Both the position numbers and the translations under genes were made by a program. The notes below the pieces were generated by a model. The model saw only the letters and a program-made list of their open reading frames with translations. It was not told where the DNA came from and searched no databases. DNA of 64,000 nucleotides from Streptomyces humidus (GTDB lineage: Bacteria > Actinomycetota > Actinomycetes > Streptomycetales > Streptomycetaceae): assembly GCF_014649655.1 (NCBI RefSeq), contig NZ_BMTL01000027.1, forward strand, positions 62,001 through 126,000. The letters are read 5' to 3'. Below, piece by piece: positions 44,315 through 52,211 of the stretch (the first letter of the stretch is position 1; each line of letters begins with the position of its first letter).

Positions 44315-46510
44315 TCAGCTCCTGCGGTTGCCGCCGGCCAGGGCTCTGGCGGACGGGATGCGGATCTCGTAGCCGCCGTCGAGGGCGGTGACGCCGCCGG
44401 CGGGCAGCTCCACCCGCCAGACGCGGGCGCCGGGGGTGTGGTGCTCCGCGTCGGCGTCGTCGCGGGGCTTCGACCAGTCGGCCCGTTCCTCGATGCGCAC
44501 GTCCGCGTCGGAGGTGACGGGGACCCGTTCGCGGACCTCAACGGTGACCGGTCCGGCGAGGCGGTTGGCCAGCTCCACATGGACGCGGTGATCGAGCACG
44601 GTGGTGGAGTTGCGCAGCCCCGAGGTCGACTCGTGCACCGTGGTGCGGCGGGTGACCCGGATGCCCTCGGCCGGTCCGAGCCCCACCCGGCACACACCGC
44701 CCGGGGCGAGCGTGGGCAGCGCGGCGGTCAGCAGGAACTCGTCCCCGACGACGACCTCCACCGGCCCGGCCAGCAGCGCCTGGTCGGTGGAGTGGGAGAG
44801 GAGCAGCGTCCCGTACACCGTCTGCTCCACGGACGGCACGCAGAGGTACTCGGTGCGCAGTCCGACCGTGATCTCGCCGACGGTGACGGTGTGCCAGGCG
44901 CCGTCCGAGGGGATGTCGGCGCGGGCGACGGCGTCGAAACGGTGGTCGAAGGAACCGGCCGACACCCGGGGCGGCACGGCGTGGCCGGGCAGCGGCAGCG
45001 CGGCCACCGCCTCGGCGCGGCGGCGGTGCTCGGCCGCCACCGGATCGTAGGGGGTGTCGGGGAACAGCCGGCCACGACGGCTCCCCTGCTCCTCCGGGCC
45101 GCTCAGGACGAGCGCGGGGTAGTCGAGCTCGGCGGCGCTCGGCTGCGGCGGACCGGACACCGGCGGCGGCGCGCCCTGCGGCGCCGCCGAGCCGGGCGCC
45201 GCGGGTGCGGGGGGAGGCGGCGGCGCCGCCCGGCCGTAGGCCGCGGGCGCCATGACGGCGGAGGCCATGACCGCGGGGGCCGTCGGTGGCACCGGGCCGG
45301 TCCGCAGACGCTCCCCGCCGCCCGGCCCCGGCCGGGAGCGGGGCGGCGCCGCGAGGTCGGCCGAGCCGCCGGTGAAGGCCTTGGGCTGGGCGCCCCCGGG
45401 GAGCGGCACGGAGGGGGGAGGGCCGTAACCGGCCGGCGCCCCCACGGTGAGCGGCAGGCCGTCGCCTGCGGCCATGGCGTCGCCGCCGGGCGCGGCGGCT
45501 CCGCCCCGGCCGGTGCGGACGCCTGCCCCGTCGTACCCGGCGAACAGGTCGTCCAGACCCGTCGGCGGCTCGCGCCAGCCGGACGGCGCGGGGGAGGGCT
45601 GACGGCGTCCGATGCGCATCGAACGAAGTGCGGGCAGGTCGGTACGGCGCCGCAGGTCGGCGGTGGCCAGGGCGATGCGCACGCCGGTCCAGTCCTCGCC
45701 GGTGCGCTGGGCGACGGCGGCCCTCAGCACCAGACGGCCGCTGCCCTCGCCCTGACGGTGGGTGAGACGGTAGGCCGGCGCCCACACAGCGCCCGGCACC
45801 GCGTACTCGACCTCCACCTCCACCTCTGCATGTGCCTCTGCCTCGGACCCCGCTCCTGCCTCGGCCCGCCCGCTTCCCCCGGCTCCGGCCTCCGCGGTCG
45901 GGCCGGCAGAGACGTCGAAGGTCAGGACCGCCGAGACCGTCGTCCGCACCTGTGCGGGCGGTGCGTCGGTGGAGGCGCGGTCGAGCCGGTCGGAGGCGAC
46001 CAGGAACGCGTGCTCGGCGCGCTCCAGCGCCTCCTCCAGCTCGATGAGACGGGAGTGCAGCCGGGTCAGCCGCTCGTCGACGAACGCGGCGAGTCCCAGC
46101 CACGCGTCCACGGGAGTGCGGCGGTGCGGGTCCTCGCGTCTGCGCGTGGGCGGGACCGGGCGCAGAGCCCTGACCTCCTCGATCAGACCCAGTTGCCGGT
46201 CCCGGCGGCCCTGCGCCGCCGCCCACTGCTCGCGCAGCCGCTCGACCTCGCGTCGCAACGCGTCGGACGCGGCGGCGTCGAGCGGCTCGGCCTCGACCTC
46301 CACGCGCGCCTCGACGACGCGCACCGCACGGGCGCCCGTGACACGGGCCCGCAGAGATCCCGGGTCCAGCGAGCGGGGCAGTCCCGTCACCCGGACACGG
46401 CCGTCCGGTGGCACGGCGCCCCGGGCCAGCCGGCGGCAGAGCGCCCCTTGCGCGTACACCACGACCGCGTCGAGGGCCGACCCCCACCGCTGTGCCGTCT
46501 CAGCCGTCAT
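44315..46510 (-). CDS. DUF4139 (MuiA-like) protein, longer paralogue with Pro/Ala/Gly insertion
   Basis: 731 residues. It is a paralogue of the next gene and shares the same order: N-domain, coiled coil (~80-175), then DUF4139 (QRTGEDWTGVRIALATADL, later LSHSTDQALLAGPVEVVVG, and VELPAGGVTALDGGYEIRI). A ~175-residue low-complexity insertion (~305-480, Pro/Ala/Gly-rich) splits the DUF4139 region and accounts for the extra length. GGAG closely precedes the ATG at 46508-46510. A 3x19-bp repeat array lies ~65-120 bp upstream. Confidence 0.85.
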   Translation of the reverse strand: MTAETAQRWGSALDAVVVYAQGALCRRLARGAVPPDGRVRVTGLPRSLDPGSLRARVTGARAVRVVEARVEVEAEPLDAAASDALRREVERLREQWAAAQGRRDRQLGLIEEVRALRPVPPTRRREDPHRRTPVDAWLGLAAFVDERLTRLHSRLIELEEALERAEHAFLVASDRLDRASTDAPPAQVRTTVSAVLTFDVSAGPTAEAGAGGSGRAEAGAGSEAEAHAEVEVEVEYAVPGAVWAPAYRLTHRQGEGSGRLVLRAAVAQRTGEDWTGVRIALATADLRRRTDLPALRSMRIGRRQPSPAPSGWREPPTGLDDLFAGYDGAGVRTGRGGAAAPGGDAMAAGDGLPLTVGAPAGYGPPPSVPLPGGAQPKAFTGGSADLAAPPRSRPGPGGGERLRTGPVPPTAPAVMASAVMAPAAYGRAAPPPPPAPAAPGSAAPQGAPPPVSGPPQPSAAELDYPALVLSGPEEQGSRRGRLFPDTPYDPVAAEHRRRAEAVAALPLPGHAVPPRVSAGSFDHRFDAVARADIPSDGAWHTVTVGEITVGLRTEYLCVPSVEQTVYGTLLLSHSTDQALLAGPVEVVVGDEFLLTAALPTLAPGGVCRVGLGPAEGIRVTRRTTVHESTSGLRNSTTVLDHRVHVELANRLAGPVTVEVRERVPVTSDADVRIEERADWSKPRDDADAEHHTPGARVWRVELPAGGVTALDGGYEIRIPSARALAGGNRRS

Positions 46511-46573
46511 GTGCTCCGTCCCCCGTCACGCCGGTTGGAGGGGAAGCCTACTCGGGGGCCTTCGGCCGCGCGC

Positions 46574-46630
46574 GGACGGAACGTGGTACGACGGACGGAA
46601 GGTCGTACCACGGGCGGAACGTCGTACGAC
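46574..46630. promoter_or_regulatory. Three tandem 19-bp repeats upstream of the DUF4139 operon
   Basis: Adjacent units at 46574-46592, 46593-46611 and 46612-46630 share the pattern GG-x-CGGAA-x-GT-x-GTAC-x-AC. Units 1 and 2 also form a perfect 10-bp inverted repeat (GTGGTACGAC / GTCGTACCAC), and unit 3 contains the palindrome CGTCGTACGACG (46620-46631). It is likely a regulator-binding array for the minus-strand DUF4139 operon. Confidence 0.75.
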
Positions 46631-46662
46631 GGTCGTCGCGGCGGTCTGCGGCGGCAGGGGTC

Positions 46663-47226
46663 TCACCCGGCGCGCAGCCCCCGGTCGGCGAAGGCGATCA
46701 GCCACTCGAAGCTCTCGTCGACGTCGACGCTCCACTGGAAGCCGTTGGCCGACTGCAACGTGGCGAAGCCGTGGCAGAGGCTGCGGAGCGTGCGCAGGGC
46801 GTGGTCCACGTCGGACTCCGCGATCTCGTAGCCGCGCAGGACCGCCGTGAACGCGTCCAGCAGCCGCCTGCCCTCGACGGCCAGCGGATCGTCGGGGCCG
46901 GACGGTTCCACGCCGATCGAGGCGGCGTACCGGCCGGGGTGCTCCACGACGAAGGAGCGGAAGGCGCGCGCCGCGGCCGCCAGGGCGTCCCGGCCCGCGC
47001 GCCCCTGGACCGCGACGCCGACGGCGTCGGCGGCCTGGCTCAGGGCCAGGGCCCCGATACGGCGGTGGAGGTCTTCCTGGCCGCCCACATGCTTGTACAG
47101 GGAAGGGGTGCGCACGCCGACCCGCTCGGCCAGCAGCCCCATCGTCAGCTGCGCGAGGCCCACCTCGTCGGCCAGGGCGGCGCCGGCCGCGACGACGGCG
47201 GCCGGGTCGAGGCCGGCCCTAGGCAC
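46663..47226 (-). CDS. TetR/AcrR-family regulator
   Basis: 187 residues. HTH at ~5-55 (AQLTMGLLAERVGVRTPSLY, then KHVGGQEDLHRRI), and a C-terminal WHG-type TetR domain. Its GTG (47224-47226) overlaps the hydrolase stop by 8 bp, so the two are translationally coupled. Being downstream in the operon whose promoter carries two palindromes, it probably autorepresses the whole unit. Confidence 0.88.
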   Translation of the reverse strand: MPRAGLDPAAVVAAGAALADEVGLAQLTMGLLAERVGVRTPSLYKHVGGQEDLHRRIGALALSQAADAVGVAVQGRAGRDALAAAARAFRSFVVEHPGRYAASIGVEPSGPDDPLAVEGRRLLDAFTAVLRGYEIAESDVDHALRTLRSLCHGFATLQSANGFQWSVDVDESFEWLIAFADRGLRAG

Positions 47227-48055
47227 GGGCGGCGTCCGACCGGAGGAAGCCGAGCACCAGGGAGACCACCTGGTCGGGGAACTGATGGTGCGGGTAGTGC
47301 CCCGCGCCCTCGATCATCTCGAGGCGGCCGAGGCCCGGCGGCAGGGCGTCCACGATCGCCGAGCCCTCGGCCTGCGGGTCGGCCCAGTCGGGGTCGAGCG
47401 TGCCCATCACGACCAGGACCGGGCAGCGGACGGCGCCGAGCTGCGCGCCGGCGTCGGTGGGGGCGCTGCGGCCCATGCCCTGCATGGCCTTCATCCGTCC
47501 CGGCTCGCGCAGCAGGGAGTCGACGCGGCCGAGCCGCTCGGCCCAGTCGGCCGGCTTCGCACCGGGGTAGGCCAGGTCGAGATACGAGCGCCAGAGCCGC
47601 ACGCTGCCGAACAGGCCCGTGCCGAGGAGCCGCAGCATGCCCTGACGGAAACGCTTCACCCTCAGGTCGCCCAGGCGCGGCGACTGCTTGCGGGTGAAGG
47701 GCGCCAGCTCGACGACGGCGGTGATCAGCGAGGGCTCCCGCGCCGCGGCGATGGTGGCGGCGCCGCCGGACACGGAGTGGCCGACGAGGACGGCGGGTCC
47801 GCCCAGACGGCGGACGACGGCGAGCAGATCGCCGGCGATGGCGGTGCGGCTCCAGTCCGGCCAGTCGACGCCGGACTCGCCGCAGCCGCGCAGATCGACG
47901 GCGGCGACCCGGTAACCCGCCGCGAGGAGCTGGGGAACGACGGCGCGGTAGGCGGCGCGGCTGTCGCCCATGCCGTGCGCGAGCACGATCAGGGGTCCGG
48001 ACCCCGCCACCTCGTAAGCGATCGTGCCGCCGTCGACGGTCAGGTACTCGGTCAT
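47219..48055 (-). CDS. Alpha/beta hydrolase
   Basis: 278 residues: LIVLAHGMGDSRAAY oxyanion loop, a DLRGCGESGVDWPDW segment, nucleophile in VGHSVSGGAAT, acid in VMGTLDPDW, His in EGAGHYPHH. No signal peptide. It looks like a typical cytoplasmic esterase or epoxide-hydrolase-like enzyme. It is the first gene of a coupled pair with TetR, and its promoter carries two GCTAA-N5-TTAGC operators. The likely inducer is a substrate-related small molecule (inference). Confidence 0.88.
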   Translation of the reverse strand: MTEYLTVDGGTIAYEVAGSGPLIVLAHGMGDSRAAYRAVVPQLLAAGYRVAAVDLRGCGESGVDWPDWSRTAIAGDLLAVVRRLGGPAVLVGHSVSGGAATIAAAREPSLITAVVELAPFTRKQSPRLGDLRVKRFRQGMLRLLGTGLFGSVRLWRSYLDLAYPGAKPADWAERLGRVDSLLREPGRMKAMQGMGRSAPTDAGAQLGAVRCPVLVVMGTLDPDWADPQAEGSAIVDALPPGLGRLEMIEGAGHYPHHQFPDQVVSLVLGFLRSDAARA

Positions 48056-48073
48056 GGCATCCCCTGGAGATAG

Positions 48074-48120
48074 GCTAATTGCGTTAGCTAGAAGCTAATG
48101 AAGTTAGCCATGCTTGTCAA
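48074..48120 (-). promoter_or_regulatory. Promoter with tandem GCTAA-N5-TTAGC operators
   Basis: A good minus-strand promoter: -35 TTGACA (48115-48120), 17-bp spacer, -10 TAGCTT (48092-48097). Operator 1 (GCTAA-TGAAG-TTAGC, 48094-48108) lies between -35 and -10. Operator 2 (GCTAA-TTGCG-TTAGC, 48074-48088) lies at the start site, centres 20 bp apart. It drives the hydrolase-tetR pair. Confidence 0.8.
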
Positions 48121-48646
48121 CGTCGAGACCTCCGGGCGGTGTCGGCGGGTTCTCACGGAGGGGCGGTCGGCCCGGGCGAGGTGGCGTCCCGAGCCGCGGA
48201 CGACTGATCGGCATGGAGAAAATCTGTAGTGGCGGTAGTAGACATGGGCTCACTGCAGAGTTAGAGTTTCTGGCGTACTCGGAAAGTCGAGAAAGAAGGC
48301 GCGGCCTGTTCGGACCGCCGCGCACGCACGTCCAGCAGGACGCGGCCCCTCGGGGCCGTGAGCAGTATCCGCGGTAACCAGCAGTGCAACCGAGTAACCG
48401 AAAGTAAGGAGCGCACGCCATCAGGATCGCCCGGGCGAGGAAGCAGTCCGCCCGGGTACCGCAGGCCCCGGATTGGAAGGTGGTCCCCGGTCACGCATCC
48501 GCGATCCCCGCAGCCGCATCCTCCCGGATGCACCCTGCGGAACAAAAAACCGGCGCAGTCGGCCGGCAGATGGTGTTGAAGGCTCGGGGCCCGGGTGCCG
48601 GCAAGGCACCCGGGCCCCCCTACGCGTCTTGTGGAAGAAGAGGTCT
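48121..48646 (+). ncRNA. Hairpin-rich leader or ncRNA candidate upstream of the MerR gene
   Basis: About 525 bp without coding bias. AT-richer sequence at 48210-48290 may hold a promoter. Structure: 8-bp stem 48430-48437/48449-48456; a two-tier hairpin of CCGCAG-x2-GCATCC and GGATGC-x3-CTGCGG around 48507-48540, followed by an A-rich stretch; and a perfect 14-bp stem at 48586-48618. The last ends 28 nt before the MerR ATG, so it could be a 5' leader or an attenuator. No known riboswitch consensus was recognised. Confidence 0.4.
48586..48618 (+). terminator. 14-bp perfect hairpin before the MerR gene
   Basis: GGGGCCCGGGTGCC (48586-48599) pairs perfectly with GGCACCCGGGCCCC (48605-48618) around a 5-nt GGCAA loop. 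It could terminate or attenuate upstream transcription, or stabilise the leader of the gene starting at 48647. Confidence 0.55.
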
Positions 48647-49006
48647 ATGCCCCCTCGCAGTACCCGATCCGTCGCCCCGATCGACGACGACGACTACCCC
48701 GCCTACACCATGGGCCGGGCCGCCGAGATGCTCGGCACCACCCCCGCCTTCCTCCGTGCCCTCGGCGAACACCGGCTGATCACCCCGCTGCGCTCCGAAG
48801 GCGGCCATCGCCGTTACTCCCGCTACCAACTGCGCGTCGCGGGCCGGGCCCGCGAACTCGTCGACCAGGGCACCCCGATCGAGGCCGCCTGCCGCATCGT
48901 CATCCTCGAGGACCAGCTCGAGGAGGCCCAGCGCATCAACGACCAGCTGCGCGCCCGGGACGGCGCACCGCACCCGACGACCTCGACGACCTCCACCTCG
49001 CCCTGA
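48647..49006 (+). CDS. MerR-type helix-turn-helix regulator without sensor domain
   Basis: 119 residues. Winged HTH of MerR type at ~19-65 (TMGRAAEMLGTTPAFLRALG, then GGHRRYSRYQLRVAGRAREL). A short coiled-coil helix (84-105) probably dimerises the protein, and a Thr/Ser-rich tail ends it. There is no ligand domain. GAAGAAGAGG precedes the ATG. It sits just upstream of the PP2C-B12-STAS operon, so it may be the DNA-binding half of a split CarH/LitR-like system (inference). Confidence 0.85.
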   Translation: MPPRSTRSVAPIDDDDYPAYTMGRAAEMLGTTPAFLRALGEHRLITPLRSEGGHRRYSRYQLRVAGRARELVDQGTPIEAACRIVILEDQLEEAQRINDQLRARDGAPHPTTSTTSTSP

Positions 49007-49461
49007 TCCCCCGGCGGACGCCGATCCCGGTCGCCCGACTGGCCTTCGCCCCCACTGTGTGCGCCGCGCCCGCGCGGGTATCCGCTGCGCACACTGCGCG
49101 ATTCGGGGATGGCCCCGGACCCGACCGGGAGAGGCGCCGCATGTCCGCGTCCCTCGTGGCGACCGTCGATCCAGCTCGACGCCCACCCCTGTCGACTCGG
49201 TGCTCGCCGGGTACGGCCCCGGCGAGGCCCGGAGACCGGCCGGGGCGGTTGCGGCGTCCTGACCCGCACGAGCGCAGGTCGCCCCGGACCCCCGGACGGC
49301 AGGCTCCTGCCCGCGCACCCTCCGTCGCGGGACGTGTGGGGGAATCGGGGGGATCACGACCCTGCATTGCACAGGACCAGCGGATGAGGGATGGTTGCCG
49401 GACGACAATTTTTTTCCGAGCGGCAGAGAGGTGGTGGGGTGCGCAGTGCGTTCCCCCGCTT
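49007..49461 (+). other. Spacer upstream of the PP2C operon (455 bp)
   Basis: The PP2C frame stays open through much of this stretch, but third-position G/C bias is poor, so most is probably leader or promoter. Alternative in-frame starts are ATG 49141 (good ribosome site GGGAGAGG) and ATG 49384 (AGGA). The T-run at 49409-49416 marks a locally AT-rich, promoter-like zone. Confidence 0.45.
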
Positions 49462-51126
49462 GTGATTCCTTCCCCGGGTACCTCTGAGCGCCCGCGCGGC
49501 GGTGACATCGGCACGGCATGGAGCGACGCCCCTTGCCCCGCCGTCCTCGTGGACAGCGGCGGGAGCGTCGTCGAAGCCAACGACGCGGCCCGAGCCCTGT
49601 TCGGCCGGCACACCGCGGACGGCTCGGCGCAGAGCGGCCTGCCCCACTGGCTGGCCGAGGCGCACCGCCGTCTCGGAACGGCCGGGCTGCCCGCGCACGT
49701 CGTCTCGGGCGCGGTGGCGCACCGCACCTTCCAGGCGCACCCCTCGCCCGGCGAGGGCGGGAACGTGGTCTGGTGGCTGGTGGAGGACACCGCGCTGCGC
49801 TCCGCCGAGCAGGCGCTGCGCAGCGAACGGGAACGCACGGCACTGCTGGCGGACATCTCCGGCGCCCTGCTCTCGTCGCTGAACGTGGACCGGTGCACCG
49901 AGGTGACAGCGCGGATGGCCGCTGATCATCTGGCCGACGCCGCTCTCATCGTCACCCCCGCCCAAGGGCGCCGCCATTCCCTGACCCACGCGCAGGCGGA
50001 CCGCGCGGTCACCCAGACGACGGCCCACATCGACGCCGGATCGGTCCCCGGGCTCGCGGAGGCGTTGCAGGGGTTCCCGCCGGTCCCCACCCGGTGGATC
50101 GACCCGGAGGACCTCCCCGACTGGGTGGTCCCTCCCGGTTTCGACCGGCCGATCGGATCGGTGATCGTCACTCCGCTGCCCGGGCACGGGGTGCCGGCCG
50201 GCGTGCTGATCCTGCTCCGCTCCAGCACACAGCGCGCGTTCACGGACGGCGAGGAGATCTTCGCCCGGCTGTTCGCGGCGCGGGCCGGCGCTGCCCTGTC
50301 CGCGGCACGCCTGTACGCCGAGCAGGCGTCGATCACGGCCACCCTGCTGCAGGAGCTGCTGCCGCCGAGGCTGGAACGGGTGCACGGCGTGGAGTACGCG
50401 GGAGCCTTCCGGGCGTCGCAGGACCACGAACGCGTCGGCGGCGACTTCTACGACGTCCACCCCGGCGCCGACCCCTCGAAGGAGACGGTGGTCGTCCTGG
50501 GCGATGTGGCCGGCAAGGGCCTGGAGGCCGCTGTGCTGACCGGGAAGATCCGCACGGTGCTCCAGGCGCTCCTCCCGCTGTCGGGCGACCACCACCAGGT
50601 CCTCGGCCTGCTCAACGACGCCCTGCTCCACTCCCGCCACACGCGGTTCGCGACGCTCGTGCTGGCCTCCGCCCGTCGCCGGTCAGGGCAGGTGGAGCTG
50701 CGGCTGACCAGCGCGGGGCACCTGCCGCCGCTGATCATCCGCGCCGACGGCCGGGTCGAGGAAGCCGACACCGGCGGCATGCTGGTGGGCGCGCTGCCCC
50801 GCATCGCCGTGCGCAGCACGGACGTCGTCCTCGCGCCGGGGGAGACGTGTCTGCTCTACACGGACGGGATCACCGAGGCCCGCGGCGGGCCGCTTGGCGA
50901 CCAGCTCTACGGTGAGGCCCGCTTGCAGGAGGCGCTGCGCGAGTGCGCGCGGATGCCGGCCCGGGCGGTCGTGGAGCGCGTGCAGATGATCGCGGCGCAG
51001 TGGCTGGGCGAAGGTCGCCACGACGATCTGGCGACCCTGGCGATCACCAACCCCGTGGGCGGCCACGGCGCGTTGCGCATCGTCGACGGGCACGAGGACC
51101 GGCGCAGGCGCCGGGAGGAGCGGTGA
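49462..51126 (+). CDS. PAS-GAF-PP2C (SpoIIE/RsbU-type) serine phosphatase
   Basis: About 554 residues: PAS-like sensor (~20-115, APCPAVLVDSGGSVVEANDAARALFG), GAF (~135-290) and a PP2C/SpoIIE phosphatase (~305-535) with metal-binding Asp in GGDFYDV (326-332) and GDVAGKGLEAAV. RsbU-like enzymes dephosphorylate STAS antagonists, and such a STAS gene is in the operon. The start is uncertain: GTG 49462 was chosen because codon bias appears from there; 49384 and 49141 are alternatives. Its TGA overlaps the next ATG by one base (TGATG). Confidence 0.85.
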   Translation: MIPSPGTSERPRGGDIGTAWSDAPCPAVLVDSGGSVVEANDAARALFGRHTADGSAQSGLPHWLAEAHRRLGTAGLPAHVVSGAVAHRTFQAHPSPGEGGNVVWWLVEDTALRSAEQALRSERERTALLADISGALLSSLNVDRCTEVTARMAADHLADAALIVTPAQGRRHSLTHAQADRAVTQTTAHIDAGSVPGLAEALQGFPPVPTRWIDPEDLPDWVVPPGFDRPIGSVIVTPLPGHGVPAGVLILLRSSTQRAFTDGEEIFARLFAARAGAALSAARLYAEQASITATLLQELLPPRLERVHGVEYAGAFRASQDHERVGGDFYDVHPGADPSKETVVVLGDVAGKGLEAAVLTGKIRTVLQALLPLSGDHHQVLGLLNDALLHSRHTRFATLVLASARRRSGQVELRLTSAGHLPPLIIRADGRVEEADTGGMLVGALPRIAVRSTDVVLAPGETCLLYTDGITEARGGPLGDQLYGEARLQEALRECARMPARAVVERVQMIAAQWLGEGRHDDLATLAITNPVGGHGALRIVDGHEDRRRRREER

Positions 51127-52211
51127 TGGCGGAAAGCCTCGGCTCCGCGGCACCGGAGGGGCTGGCGGACCGGTTGTGGGCCGCCGTGATCGGCAGGGAC
51201 GAGTCGACGGCGGTGCGGACGGTGTGCGCGGCGGCCGACTCCGGCGTGGACGAGGAGACGCTGCTCTTGGACGTTGTCGCCGTCGTGCAGCACCGGGTGG
51301 GGGTCGAGTGGGCCGCCGGCCGGATCAGCGTGGCCGAGGAACACGCCGCCAGCGCCATCACCGACCGGGTCGTCGCCGCTCTCGCCCACCGGCATGCCGC
51401 AGCGGCCGGGCCCGGCTCGCGAGGACGGGTGACGGTGGCCTGTGCGGACGGCGAGTGGCACGCCCTTCCCGCCCGGCTGCTGGCCGAGGTCCTCACCCGG
51501 CGCGGCTGGTCGGTGGACTTCCTCGGCGCCCGCACCCCCACCCCGCATCTGATCGCCGACGTCCACCGGACCAATCCGGCGGCCGTGCTGCTGTCGGCGT
51601 CGATCCCCACCCATCTGCCCGCCGCGCACAAGGCGGTGACCGCCGTGCAGTCCCTGGGCATCCCCGTCATGGTCGGCGGCGCCGCCTTCGGCCCCGGCGG
51701 CCGCTACGCGCGCCTCATCCAGGCCGACGCGTGGGCCCCCGACGCCCGCACCGCGGCGGACCGCCTCGCCGAAGGCCTCACCGCGCCGCAGTCGAGCCGG
51801 CGGCACCAGGTCGACGATCTTCCCCACCTGGCCGATCAGGAGTACACCTTCGTCAAGAACAGCCGCACGGTGCTGGTCAGGCAGTGCCTGGCCGTGCTGG
51901 ACGAGCGCGGGCCGGACATGGGCACCCACAGCCCCGCCCGGCGTGAGCGTACGGCCGAAGACCTCGCCCACCTCGTGGACTTCCTGGCCGCCGCCCTCTA
52001 TGTCGATGACGACGCGCTGTTCACCACGTTCGTCGCCTGGACCGCGGACGTCCTCACCGCCCGCCGGGTCCCCGCCCGTGGCCTGGTCCACGGGCTGAGC
52101 ATCCTGGCCGAGCAGCTGCACGACTTCCCCCGCGCACTCGCCTTCCTCGGCACGGCCGCCGAGGCCCTGCCCGTGACGTCCGTCCCTCCCGGCCCAGGAA
52201 TCACCGTATGA
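51126..52211 (+). CDS. Stand-alone CarH/LitR-like cobalamin-binding photosensor protein
   Basis: 361 residues. The helical cap (~10-92) contains W62-x9-E72-H73, the Wx9EH signature of adenosylcobalamin photoreceptors. The Rossmann B12 domain (~100-220) has G109-E110-W111-H112 (lower-ligand His position), VDFLGARTPTPHL, LLSASIP and VGGAAFG, all as in CarH; the usual Gly three after the His is Pro. There is no MerR DNA-binding domain. The C-terminal helical region (~225-361) resembles RsbR-type N-domains in style but is unassigned. ATG 51126 has GGAGGAG upstream. Coupled on both sides (TGATG and ATGA). Confidence 0.85.
   Translation: MAESLGSAAPEGLADRLWAAVIGRDESTAVRTVCAAADSGVDEETLLLDVVAVVQHRVGVEWAAGRISVAEEHAASAITDRVVAALAHRHAAAAGPGSRGRVTVACADGEWHALPARLLAEVLTRRGWSVDFLGARTPTPHLIADVHRTNPAAVLLSASIPTHLPAAHKAVTAVQSLGIPVMVGGAAFGPGGRYARLIQADAWAPDARTAADRLAEGLTAPQSSRRHQVDDLPHLADQEYTFVKNSRTVLVRQCLAVLDERGPDMGTHSPARRERTAEDLAHLVDFLAAALYVDDDALFTTFVAWTADVLTARRVPARGLVHGLSILAEQLHDFPRALAFLGTAAEALPVTSVPPGPGITV

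Noticed and set aside
48435..48456. RNase P RNA-like segment (GAGGAAGCAGTCCGCCCGGG)
   Set aside because: It resembles the conserved GAGGAAAGTCCGGGC block but has insertions, and the other universal RNase P elements are missing nearby.
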